Positions 43,927-51,369 of a stretch of 64,000 nucleotides of DNA are shown piece by piece. The notes beneath the pieces are model-generated. The model worked only from the letters and a program-made list of their open reading frames with translations, was not told the origin of the DNA and did no database searches. Source of the DNA: Spiractinospora alimapuensis. GTDB taxonomy: Bacteria; Actinomycetota; Actinomycetes; Streptosporangiales; Streptosporangiaceae. The position numbers and the translations under genes were made by a program. Location of the stretch: contig NZ_CP072467.1 of NCBI RefSeq assembly GCF_018437505.1, forward strand, positions 3,868,010 to 3,932,009, written 5' to 3'. Every line of letters starts with the position of its first letter. The stretch's first letter is position 1.

Positions 43927-44929
43927 AGTTGATCTCGGCGTTGGCGCCGGTGTCCGGGCTGACGATCACTTCCTGGGCGGCGGCGATGTCGTCCACGACG
44001 AACTCGGCGTCGACGTCCACGTTCCGCTTGACCAGGCCCAGGGCGATGGGGCCCAACTCGTGGTGACGCGCGGACGTCCCGACGAAGCCGACGGTCTTGT
44101 CCCCGAGCATGACCGGTGATCCGCGCTCCGGCAGGCGCTCGGCGCTGCCGTCCAGGTGCAGCAGCACCAGACGGCGTGGTGGCCGCCCCACGTTGTGGAT
44201 CTTGGCGATGGTCTCCTGGCCCGGGTAGCAGCCCTTGTTAAGGTGTACGGCCGTCTCCGACCAGCCGGTCTCGTGCGCGATCGTGCGGTCGTCGGTGTCC
44301 AGGCCGTGGCGTGGGTGGTGCGACGCGATCCGCCAGGCCTCGTAGGCCCACATACCGGCGGTGGCCGCTCCCGCCTCGCCGAGCCGCTCAGCACTGGCGA
44401 CGAGGTCGGTGCGGGGGAGGAGCAGGTCGATCGCCGCCGGTCCGCGCAGAGCGATGGCGGAGTCGAGTCCGGCGGCTTTCACGACCGCGTCGCGCTCGGG
44501 GCCCACCACGGAGATCACCGCGAAGTCGGGGGAGAGGTCCTCGACCTCCACCTGGTAGAGGAACCGCATCTTGTCGAGGAACTCCACCACGGAGGCGCCG
44601 GCGCCGGGCTCCACGTGTGCCCACACCGCCGAACCGTCGTCCACCAGGTAAAGGTGGTCGTGCACCCGCCCGTTGGCGTCCAGCCGCAGCGCCTCGGTGG
44701 CCGTCCCCGGTTCCAGCTTCTCCAGGTGTTGGCTGGTCAGGGTGTGCAACCACGACAGCCGGTCCGGTCCGGAGACGCGCACCACGTCACGGTTGCTCCG
44801 GTCCACCCAGGCGGCGGAACGCTCCATGGCGCGTTGTTCGGTCACGGGGTCGGAGTAGTGCGCGGCGACACCTTCGTCGGGGGCGCCGGCGGCGACCGCT
44901 CCGGGACGGTTGAGGAACGGGGAAGTCAT
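43907..44929 (-). CDS. ygfZ: YgfZ/GcvT-like folate-binding protein
   Basis: The 340-residue protein has the family signature HLNKGCYPGQETIAK with the conserved cysteine. It also has the GcvT-fold segments VVRVSGPDRLSWLHTLTSQ and EAWRIASHHPRHGLDTDDRT. YgfZ/IBA57 proteins bind tetrahydrofolate and help repair or assemble Fe-S enzymes. It starts 13 bases after the fur-family gene, so the two are co-transcribed, which fits a link between iron or peroxide sensing and Fe-S maintenance. Confidence 0.9.
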   Translation of the reverse strand: MTSPFLNRPGAVAAGAPDEGVAAHYSDPVTEQRAMERSAAWVDRSNRDVVRVSGPDRLSWLHTLTSQHLEKLEPGTATEALRLDANGRVHDHLYLVDDGSAVWAHVEPGAGASVVEFLDKMRFLYQVEVEDLSPDFAVISVVGPERDAVVKAAGLDSAIALRGPAAIDLLLPRTDLVASAERLGEAGAATAGMWAYEAWRIASHHPRHGLDTDDRTIAHETGWSETAVHLNKGCYPGQETIAKIHNVGRPPRRLVLLHLDGSAERLPERGSPVMLGDKTVGFVGTSARHHELGPIALGLVKRNVDVDAEFVVDDIAAAQEVIVSPDTGANAEINFKRARL

Positions 44930-44942
44930 ATTCCGAAGAACC

Positions 44943-45350
44943 CTACTGGTCGGTGCTGCATTCCCGGCACCGGCCGAAAACGGTGAGGTGTCGGGCGTCG
45001 GCGTCGAACGCGTGGCTGTCCCTCAGCTCGGCCACCATCGAGGAGGCGACGCTGAGGGGGATGTCGGACACGGCCCCGCAGCCGCGACACACCAGGTGCA
45101 GATGGTCGGCGTGCTCGGCGAGGTGATACGCCGTCCCCTGTCCGAGGTGGGTGTGGGTGACCAGTCCAGAGCGTTCCAACGCGTCGAGCGTGCGGTAGAT
45201 GGTCGAGAGGTCGATCCCCTGTCCGGTGTGCTCGCGGATCGCGTCCGGCGTCGCATGATCCAGATCACGCACCGCGTCCAGGATGAGGCGTCGTTGCGGC
45301 GTCACCCGGAAGCCACGGGATCGCAGCTCCTCAGCCCAGGTCTGTGCCAT
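44943..45350 (-). CDS. Fur family metalloregulator
   Basis: The 135-residue protein has the Fur winged helix (GFRVTPQRRLILDAVRDLDH, STIYRTLDALERSGLV) and the regulatory site HADHLHLVCRGCGAV. A second cysteine pair is at the end (GRCRECSTDQ), giving the four-Cys structural zinc. The subgroup (Fur, Zur, PerR-like) cannot be set by eye; the short C-terminus and two CxxC pairs fit Zur or Fur. It is upstream of and co-transcribed with ygfZ. Confidence 0.9.
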   Translation of the reverse strand: MAQTWAEELRSRGFRVTPQRRLILDAVRDLDHATPDAIREHTGQGIDLSTIYRTLDALERSGLVTHTHLGQGTAYHLAEHADHLHLVCRGCGAVSDIPLSVASSMVAELRDSHAFDADARHLTVFGRCRECSTDQ

Positions 45351-45561
45351 GGCCGCAGTCTACCGATGCTTCTCCGCGTGGCCTGGTCTCTCCGCGCTCA
45401 GCCGGGATCCGGCATGTGGCTTGCGGGTGTCCTGGGACGGCGCCCGCGGAAGCCGACGCAGGCCGGAAGGGCCCACCCTCGGCGATCGGCGGTGCGACAG
45501 CAAACCCACCCCCGTGACGGGTGGACGCCCTCCCCCGTGGGGGAGACGACGAAAAAAGCGC

Positions 45562-45590
45562 TTGCTTGCCTGGAAGCGACCGCATAACGT
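45562..45590 (+). promoter_or_regulatory. Promoter upstream of 11-codon ORF
   Basis: TTGCTT (45562-45567) and TAACGT (45585-45590) are 17 bases apart. They precede the extended Shine-Dalgarno at 45603 by a dozen bases, so the leader would be very short. Confidence 0.5.
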
Positions 45591-45602
45591 CATGTCCACG
45601 CA

Positions 45603-45618
45603 AGAAAGGAGGTGGTCC
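45603..45618 (+). promoter_or_regulatory. Extreme Shine-Dalgarno sequence
   Basis: AGAAAGGAGGTGGTCC can pair over all 16 positions with the 3' end of actinobacterial 16S rRNA (GGAUCACCUCCUUUCU), with one G-U pair. Ordinary sites in this window are 4-6 bases long. Confidence 0.85.
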
Positions 45619-45625
45619 AAGAGTG

Positions 45626-45661
45626 ATGAAGCATTGGACTTGCGAGGTGTCCGCCCGCTAG
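45626..45661 (+). CDS. 11-residue peptide MKHWTCEVSAR, possible leader peptide
   Basis: An ATG (with an in-frame GTG directly before it) begins MKHWTCEVSAR and stops at TAG. It lies 7 bases after the 16-base Shine-Dalgarno and is followed 54 bases later by a branched hairpin. The short length, strong initiation site and downstream structure suggest a leader peptide or a minimal translated RNA. The frame stays open for 61 codons after the TAG, so a stop read-through product is formally possible. No plus-strand gene follows closely. Confidence 0.5.
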   Translation: MKHWTCEVSAR

Positions 45662-45715
45662 GGGCGCGACCCGTACGTCGTTATGGATCGCGTCAGCGAA
45701 TCCACTGTGGACACC

Positions 45716-45785
45716 CGGAGCCCCCGGACGGTCGGTCAGTCCAGCCGACCCCGCCGACATCGGCGGAGTACGTCCGGGGGCTCCG
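45716..45785 (+). ncRNA. Branched stem structure, candidate structured RNA or terminator
   Basis: CGGAGCCCCCGGACG (45716-45730) pairs perfectly over 15 bp with CGTCCGGGGGCTCCG (45771-45785). Inside are two further hairpins, GTCGG/CCGAC (45731-45749) and CCGCCGA-CA-TCGGCGG (45751-45766). Together they make a three-way junction. No T-run follows. Function unknown. Confidence 0.55.
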
Positions 45786-45833
45786 CCATGTCCAGCGCGC
45801 GTGAACCGTCGGCTCCGCGTCGGCGCCGAGGCG

Positions 45834-46358
45834 TCAGGCGCGTTTGAGCTGGGCGGACATCTGTCGTTTGCCCTCGCCGCCGTGCAGGTCCCACGCGTAG
45901 CCGAGCGCGGCGCGGTCCGCGCCGATCAGGCCGTACAGACGGTGGCCACCGGCCACCTCTCCGGCCGTGTCGCTGCGCAGCACCGCGTCGGTCACCAGCT
46001 CGATCCGGTTGGCGAACACCGTCCCGTAGTAGAGCTCGGTGAAGCCCTCAGGGTGTACGAAGAGGGCCTCCACGTGTGGAGCCGGCTCGCCGTCGTTCTC
46101 CTCCGCCGCGCGTTCCGCGTCGGGGCGGGCCCGCCAGTATCCCGACTCCGAGGTCAGGGTCGTCGCCGGCGTGCCGTCGGCGTTGAGCCGCCACGCCGTG
46201 GCCCGGTACTCCAGGTAGGAATCCGTACGCCGGATGAACTCGACCTCCTGCCCGAACTGCTGTTCCTCACCGTCCGGGAAGTCCGTGACTCCCACGCCCT
46301 CCCAACGACCAACGAGGAAGGACAGTCGGTCCAGGCCCGTGCGCGATTCATCCCCCAT
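45834..46358 (-). CDS. Nitrobindin-like (DUF1794/THAP4 heme-binding) protein
   Basis: The 174-residue protein has the nitrobindin opening LSFLVGRWEGVGVTDFPDGE, with the GxWxGxG motif. Beta-barrel strands follow (EVEFIRRTDSYLEYRATAW, LTSESGYWRA). Nitrobindins isomerise peroxynitrite on a heme held by a C-terminal histidine. Here the last segment reads RQMSAQLKRA, where the usual heme-ligating His is not evident, so heme binding is doubtful. The ATG at 46358 was chosen because the fold starts right after it. Confidence 0.82.
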   Translation of the reverse strand: MGDESRTGLDRLSFLVGRWEGVGVTDFPDGEEQQFGQEVEFIRRTDSYLEYRATAWRLNADGTPATTLTSESGYWRARPDAERAAEENDGEPAPHVEALFVHPEGFTELYYGTVFANRIELVTDAVLRSDTAGEVAGGHRLYGLIGADRAALGYAWDLHGGEGKRQMSAQLKRA

Positions 46359-46424
46359 GGTGCAGAGACTATCGGGAGCGTCGAGGTCCCCGTTCCCGCC
46401 GGCCTCACCATCTAGGGTTGACCT

Positions 46425-46787
46425 ATGCTGCACAGGCTGGTGATCGAGGTCACCGCGGGGGCGGAGTCGCCGGAGCGGGTCAACCAGGCGTTCACTGTCG
46501 CGGCGTCCGCCGCGGCCAGTGGGGTGGAGGTGTCGCTGTGGCTCACGGGTGACGCCGCCTGGTTCGCGGTTCCGGGACGTGCCGAGACCTTCGACCTCAC
46601 CTACGCGCCGCCGCTCGCCGACCTCATCGGCGGGATCCTGGCCGCCGGAAGCATCACGGTGGGCACCCAGTGCGCGGCGCGGCGGGGCCTGTCGGAGAAC
46701 GACCTCATCCCCGACATCGTGGTGCGCGGCGTCCCCTCCTTCGTCGAGGAGATCACGCGGGACGGAACCCAGGCACTCGTGTATTGA
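46425..46787 (+). CDS. DsrE family protein
   Basis: The 120-residue protein fits DsrE/DsrF-like sulfur-relay proteins: VNQAFTVAASAAASGVEVSL and a conserved cysteine loop GTQCAARRGL, where the family carries its reactive Cys. The usual role is handling of protein-bound sulfur or an unknown accessory function. It is divergent from the nitrobindin-like gene with a 66-bp gap. Confidence 0.85.
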   Translation: MLHRLVIEVTAGAESPERVNQAFTVAASAAASGVEVSLWLTGDAAWFAVPGRAETFDLTYAPPLADLIGGILAAGSITVGTQCAARRGLSENDLIPDIVVRGVPSFVEEITRDGTQALVY

Positions 46788-46897
46788 CGTGGGTGCGTCA
46801 GCCCCGCCTCAGCGGGTGCGGGTGCACACCCACATGGTGGGGGAGGGAAAGTACTGACGGGGCGGAGAAAACCTGATGGAGGGTGCCCCGGGGTGGG

Positions 46898-47323
46898 TCA
46901 GACCTCCACGATGACGGTGAACGGGCCCTCGTTGACGAGCTCGACCGACATCTGCGCGCCGAACTCCCCGGTCTCCACGTGCGCCCCGAGCTCACGAAGT
47001 TCCTTGACCACGGCGTCGACCCGCGTCTGCGCGACCTCGCCGGGGGCCGCCGCCTGCCAGGTCGGCCGGCGCCCCTTGCGCGCGTCGCCGTAGAGCGTGA
47101 ACTGGCTGACGACGAGGAGCCCGCCGTCGACATCGGAACAGGAACGCTCGCCCTCGAGAACGCGCAGCGTCCACAGCTTCTTCGCCATGCGCTTCGCCTC
47201 GGCCTCGGTGTCGGTGTGGGTGACGCCGAGGAGCACCATCAACCCTGGATCACGCACCGAGCCGACGACCTCGCCGTCGACCGAGACCGCGGCGCGACTC
47301 ACACGTTGCACCACCGCACGCAT
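46898..47323 (-). CDS. dtd: D-aminoacyl-tRNA deacylase
   Basis: The 141-residue protein begins [20 protein letters not shown] and contains [19 protein letters not shown], whose SQFTLYGD carries the catalytic threonine. The C-terminal [11 protein letters not shown] holds the Gly-cisPro loop that selects D-amino acids. It recycles D-aminoacyl-tRNAs such as D-Tyr-tRNA. It follows the DUF2207 gene by 26 bases in the same direction, so the two may form an operon. Confidence 0.95.
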   Translation of the reverse strand: MRAVVQRVSRAAVSVDGEVVGSVRDPGLMVLLGVTHTDTEAEAKRMAKKLWTLRVLEGERSCSDVDGGLLVVSQFTLYGDARKGRRPTWQAAAPGEVAQTRVDAVVKELRELGAHVETGEFGAQMSVELVNEGPFTVIVEV

Positions 47324-47349
47324 TCCGCCTCCTGTTCTTCCGCGGCGCC

Positions 47350-49137
47350 CTAGCGAACGCCCGCAGTCGTGCGGACGGAGGGGCGGGTGTTGGAGATGAC
47401 CCCGGACATGGTGCGGGTCAACGTCATGATGGAGTCGGTGAAGTCCTCCAGTCGCCACTCCGCCGGCGCGTGGTACCAGGGGAGGTCGTTGTAGTCGAGC
47501 TCCTCTCCCGCGGCGGCGAGGATCCCCGCCCACTTCTCCACCTGACCGAAGATGATCGCGTAGGGAAGGTAGCGGGAGAACAGGTCGACCCGGTCGTCCG
47601 TCGGAACCGACTGGGTGTGCGCGTCGGCCTGACCCAGCGCGGAACGGAACGCCAGGGTGTGGGCGAGTACGGTGCTGCCGCGCGCCGTCTTCGCCGGCAT
47701 GTACTGGGCCCCCACCGTGACCGCCGAACCCGTGATGATCAGGGCGAGTCCGATGAAGGCCTGGTTGGTCAACGCGGCCAGGAGCGCGGTGACGAGGACG
47801 CCCCCGACGGTGACGGCGACTCCCGTCGTGGTCCACCGGTTGCGAACGACGTTGGGGCGCCGCGCGAACCAGCGCAGCCGCACCATGTCCTTGTACATCT
47901 CCTGGCGGATCTCCGGCAGCACCGTCGCGAGGTCGTCGCCGAGCTCCGACAGCCGCACGTGCGTCCGGTCGTCGAAGAGGGCGTCCAGCAGGATCTGCTC
48001 GTACCTGCGGAGGGGGTCGGCGTCGGCGGGCGGCGGGTAGCGGCGGAGTGTCCAGTCGGCCGCGGCGAACCGGCCGTGCGCCTCCTCGGTGATGTCCAGG
48101 TAGCCGCGGACCGCGAGGTCGATCACGGTGGCGGTGATGTCGACGATGTCGGCCTGCTCGTCGATCAGGGTGCCGATCTGGCCCGGATGGACGTCCTCGG
48201 GTGGCCGGAATCGGCCGGAGCCGCTCGACAGCCCCGGAAACGTGGACGTACCCTTGGCCAGCTCCCGCCGCAGCGCGCGTTCGTCCCGGCCCCGGGCCCA
48301 GATGAGCGCGACCAGGCCCCCGATGAGGGTGGCGGTGATCACGGCGAAGACACCGAAGCTGAACGGGGTGACCTGGAAGGCGGAGGCGAACGAGAAGTTG
48401 CGCTTCAGCTCGAGCTGCTCCGCCGCGGATCCCGGTGGGTAGTTGACGGCGACGCGCAGCGTCTCCCCGGGCGAGAGGTTGGCCTGCGTGAACCGCGCCA
48501 TCGACGCGTCGGTGCCGCCCATGTCGGAGGACGTGCAGTAGATCGAGCTGCGCGGGTCGCCGGCGGCGCAGGACACGGCGAGGGGTTGCACCTCGGCGTC
48601 GACGGTCACGAGCGTCTCCGCGACCGGCATGGTGTACCCGCCCACCGCGTACCAGGAGAACTCGGTGGTGTCGCCCATGTCGGTGGTGGTTCCGGTGACC
48701 TCGTAGGTGAGGGTGACCGACACGGGCTCCGTCTCGTCCGACACGTCCTTCGCCTGGTCGAGGTCGATGGTCGCGGTGGCGAGCTGGTCCTGTTCGGTCA
48801 GCTCGAAGTCCAGCCGGTCCCCCTCGGAGTCCACGGCCTGCAGCTTCGAGATCTCGTACACCCGGTCGTGGTCACTGTCGTAGTGTTCACCGGTGACGAA
48901 GTCGCGTTGGAACGTGTCCGGCACGGACTCCGTGAACAGGATGTCCTCGCGGGCCTGCACGGTGCCGTCGCTGCGCAGGTAGAGGTTGATGGTGTTGGTG
49001 ACGTCGGGCTCCGGTGACTGCCCCGGCGGAGCGGAGGCGGCCGCGCCGGGCGCGAGGACCCCGAGCGTGAGCCCGAACAGCACGAGCGAGGTCGCCACGG
49101 GGGCAACCCAACGCCTCGATCCACACCAGCCTCGCAT
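47350..49137 (-). CDS. DUF2207 membrane protein
   Basis: The 595-residue protein has a signal peptide ([21 protein letters not shown]) and an extracellular DUF2207 beta domain with [23 protein letters not shown] at about 270 is followed by a cytoplasmic winged-helix-like segment ([20 protein letters not shown]). Two further TMs lie near 455-495 ([30 protein letters not shown]), and the end is [18 protein letters not shown]. This family is widespread and uncharacterised. The ATG at 49137 begins the signal peptide. Confidence 0.88.
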   Translation of the reverse strand: MRGWCGSRRWVAPVATSLVLFGLTLGVLAPGAAASAPPGQSPEPDVTNTINLYLRSDGTVQAREDILFTESVPDTFQRDFVTGEHYDSDHDRVYEISKLQAVDSEGDRLDFELTEQDQLATATIDLDQAKDVSDETEPVSVTLTYEVTGTTTDMGDTTEFSWYAVGGYTMPVAETLVTVDAEVQPLAVSCAAGDPRSSIYCTSSDMGGTDASMARFTQANLSPGETLRVAVNYPPGSAAEQLELKRNFSFASAFQVTPFSFGVFAVITATLIGGLVALIWARGRDERALRRELAKGTSTFPGLSSGSGRFRPPEDVHPGQIGTLIDEQADIVDITATVIDLAVRGYLDITEEAHGRFAAADWTLRRYPPPADADPLRRYEQILLDALFDDRTHVRLSELGDDLATVLPEIRQEMYKDMVRLRWFARRPNVVRNRWTTTGVAVTVGGVLVTALLAALTNQAFIGLALIITGSAVTVGAQYMPAKTARGSTVLAHTLAFRSALGQADAHTQSVPTDDRVDLFSRYLPYAIIFGQVEKWAGILAAAGEELDYNDLPWYHAPAEWRLEDFTDSIMTLTRTMSGVISNTRPSVRTTAGVR

Positions 49138-49337
49138 TGCCCTGAGCTTATCCCGTCGGCCACCCGCGGCTCCGGTCCGCGCTTGGTGGAACCCGAACCG
49201 GTGTGACCTGGCCGGATCCACGACGTGGGATTGGCCTCCTCAAGGTCAACTCGGCAGGGTGCCCGGTTGGGCGGCATAATCGGTGTGGCCTTTGAGTGAT
49301 TTGTACGCAGCCGTGCGGAGGAAGGAGTTCCGGCTCC

Positions 49338-50300
49338 ATGGCGAACGGTGCGCTGCGCGAGATGGCCGAACGAGAGGCCCAGGCTCTGCGTGCCAGCGCG
49401 CCGCGCCCAGCGTTCGGCGTCGGGCTCCTCTCCGTCGTGACGACCGGGCTCGCCGCCGCGGGTATCGCGGGATTCGCCGTGGTCGCGACGTTCATGGGGG
49501 ACGACGGCGCGGACATCCAGCGTGTGTCCGTGGCCTCCTCAGACACCTCGAGTCCCACTCCCGTGGACGACATCGACCGGGAGGCGGCCGCTGACCTCGT
49601 GGAGGCGAACCCGCTCTACGGCAGCGGACAGATGGAGCCGGGCGACTGCGACCGGCCGGATCTGGACACCGATGACCCCGAGTCGATGGCGGCCTTCCTA
49701 CACGGTCTCACCGACTGCATGGATGAGACCTGGGAGGACCAGTTCGAGGACGGTGACAGTTCCTTCCACCCGCCCGTTCGCCACTTCTGGACGGTGAACG
49801 GGCAGAGCCCCTGCGGGCGATTCCCGTCGGCGGACCGCGCCGCGTTCTACTGCGAGATGAACCAGGGCCTGTACCTCGGCGTCGAGGACATCGTGCAGAG
49901 CTCACACGACTCGGAGGACTGGGAGTCCTACGCGATGCTCTTGAGCCACGAGTACGCCCACCACGTGCAGAGCGAGGCCGGGATCATCAGCGGCTACCGC
50001 GCGCTTCGGGCCAGGGAGGGAGACTCCGCCCGGGGGGAGAGCTGGACGCGGCGCAACGAGCTGCAGGCCAACTGCTTCGGCGGCGCGTTCCTCGGCACCC
50101 TGGAGGACAGTCTTCCCATTGACGACGAATCGCGCGAAGAGCTTATTTCCGACGCGCGGGCGCGAGGTGACTCCGATGCCGCGGATCGCCGCACACACGG
50201 GACTCCTGACAACGGTGAGCTATGGGCGAATCACGGGTTCGACCGCATGGACCCGGCCGCATGTAACACTTGGGATGCAAGGGACGAATTGGTTGAGTAG
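49338..50300 (+). CDS. Neutral zinc metallopeptidase (YpfJ-like), copy 1
   Basis: The 320-residue protein has one TM at about 25-48 (VGLLSVVTTGLAAAGIAGF), a linker, and a secreted-side metallopeptidase domain. The zinc site is LLSHEYAHHVQSEAGI (HExxH), with later RRNELQANCFGGAFLGT supplying the third ligand. A paired cysteine pattern (GDCDRPDLD, LTDCMDE, SPCGRFPS) suggests disulfides outside the cell. The ATG at 49338 has GAAGGAG upstream. A close relative follows 18 bases after the stop. Confidence 0.9.
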   Translation: MANGALREMAEREAQALRASAPRPAFGVGLLSVVTTGLAAAGIAGFAVVATFMGDDGADIQRVSVASSDTSSPTPVDDIDREAAADLVEANPLYGSGQMEPGDCDRPDLDTDDPESMAAFLHGLTDCMDETWEDQFEDGDSSFHPPVRHFWTVNGQSPCGRFPSADRAAFYCEMNQGLYLGVEDIVQSSHDSEDWESYAMLLSHEYAHHVQSEAGIISGYRALRAREGDSARGESWTRRNELQANCFGGAFLGTLEDSLPIDDESREELISDARARGDSDAADRRTHGTPDNGELWANHGFDRMDPAACNTWDARDELVE

Positions 50301-50318
50301 CTGCGAGGCGCCGAAGAC

Positions 50319-51338
50319 GTGGAGTCCCACCGGGCTGGGCGCGCCTTCCGGGGGCGGAGGGCGTGGCTGAGTTACTGCGGCATCGTGATCGCCACGGTCG
50401 CGATGGCGACGCTGGTGTGGTCCGCTGTCGCCTCGCCCGCACCCGTGCGATCCCAGGGCGGACTCGAGGAGCCGCCCATCCCCGACGCCGCCGCCGACGT
50501 GAGCCTCGAGACCGGTTGGGTGGAACGGCAGGACCTTCCGCCGCTCGACGACACCGACGACGACGCCTCAGCGGAATCCGACGAGTCGTCGGATTCCGAC
50601 GAGGACGACGATGACCAGCCCTCCGGATGGGCCGCCCTCACCAGCAATCCGCTGTACGAGACCGACCGGCTCGCGCCGCGTCCCTGCCCCGTCCCCGACC
50701 TCGACATCGATGACCCCGAGTCGATGGAGGAGTTCCTCCACACCCTGACCGACTGTCTCGACGAGAGTTGGCAGACCCAGTTCGACCGTGCCGGACTGGA
50801 ATTCGAACATCCGGAACGGGTGTTTTGGACCGAGCCGGGAACCAGTCCCTGCCGTGACTACCCCTCGCCCGCCGGGGCGTTCTACTGCCGGTCCAGCTCG
50901 GGGATCTACATGGGGCTCGAGGACGTCGTCGACAAGTGGAACAGGGAGACGAACGGGGTCGTCTACGCCTCACTCCTCGCGCACGAATACGCCCACCACG
51001 TGCAGGGCGAGGCCGGCATCCTGGAGTACTACCACGAGCGGCGCAGCGACGAGGAGGAGCTGAGCGACCGCAACGAGTGGACGCGTCGGAGCGAACTCCA
51101 AGCGAATTGTCTCGCCGGTGTCTTCCTAGGCGCCATCGAGGTTAGTTACCCTCTGTCAGAGGAAGACCGCGAAGTGTTTCTTGATGACGCTGAGGCGACG
51201 GCGGACCGGGACGGTGCGGACGACGAACGCACCCACGGCGCGCCGGAGAACAGTGTCCTGTGGAGCGAGCGGGGTCTGACAGAACAAACACCCGGTGCCT
51301 GCGACACCTGGAGCGCGGAGCAGTCCCTGGTCGAGTAG
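50319..51338 (+). CDS. Neutral zinc metallopeptidase (YpfJ-like), copy 2
   Basis: The 339-residue paralog of the preceding gene keeps one TM at about 17-38 (SYCGIVIATVAMATLVWSAV) and an acidic/Ser linker (ESDESSDSDEDDDD). The same domain follows: LLAHEYAHHVQGEAGI, RRSELQANCLAGVFLGA and the same cysteine pattern. It starts with GTG with a weak ribosome site. The linker and N-terminus are diverged while the catalytic core is close, so it is an older tandem duplication. Confidence 0.88.
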   Translation: MESHRAGRAFRGRRAWLSYCGIVIATVAMATLVWSAVASPAPVRSQGGLEEPPIPDAAADVSLETGWVERQDLPPLDDTDDDASAESDESSDSDEDDDDQPSGWAALTSNPLYETDRLAPRPCPVPDLDIDDPESMEEFLHTLTDCLDESWQTQFDRAGLEFEHPERVFWTEPGTSPCRDYPSPAGAFYCRSSSGIYMGLEDVVDKWNRETNGVVYASLLAHEYAHHVQGEAGILEYYHERRSDEEELSDRNEWTRRSELQANCLAGVFLGAIEVSYPLSEEDREVFLDDAEATADRDGADDERTHGAPENSVLWSERGLTEQTPGACDTWSAEQSLVE

Positions 51339-51369
51339 CGCACATCCCGAGCGGGAACGGTAGGGCGCC

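Noticed and set aside
47470-49017. 515-residue open frame opposite DUF2207
   Set aside because: Shadow of the DUF2207 gene; no recognisable domain.
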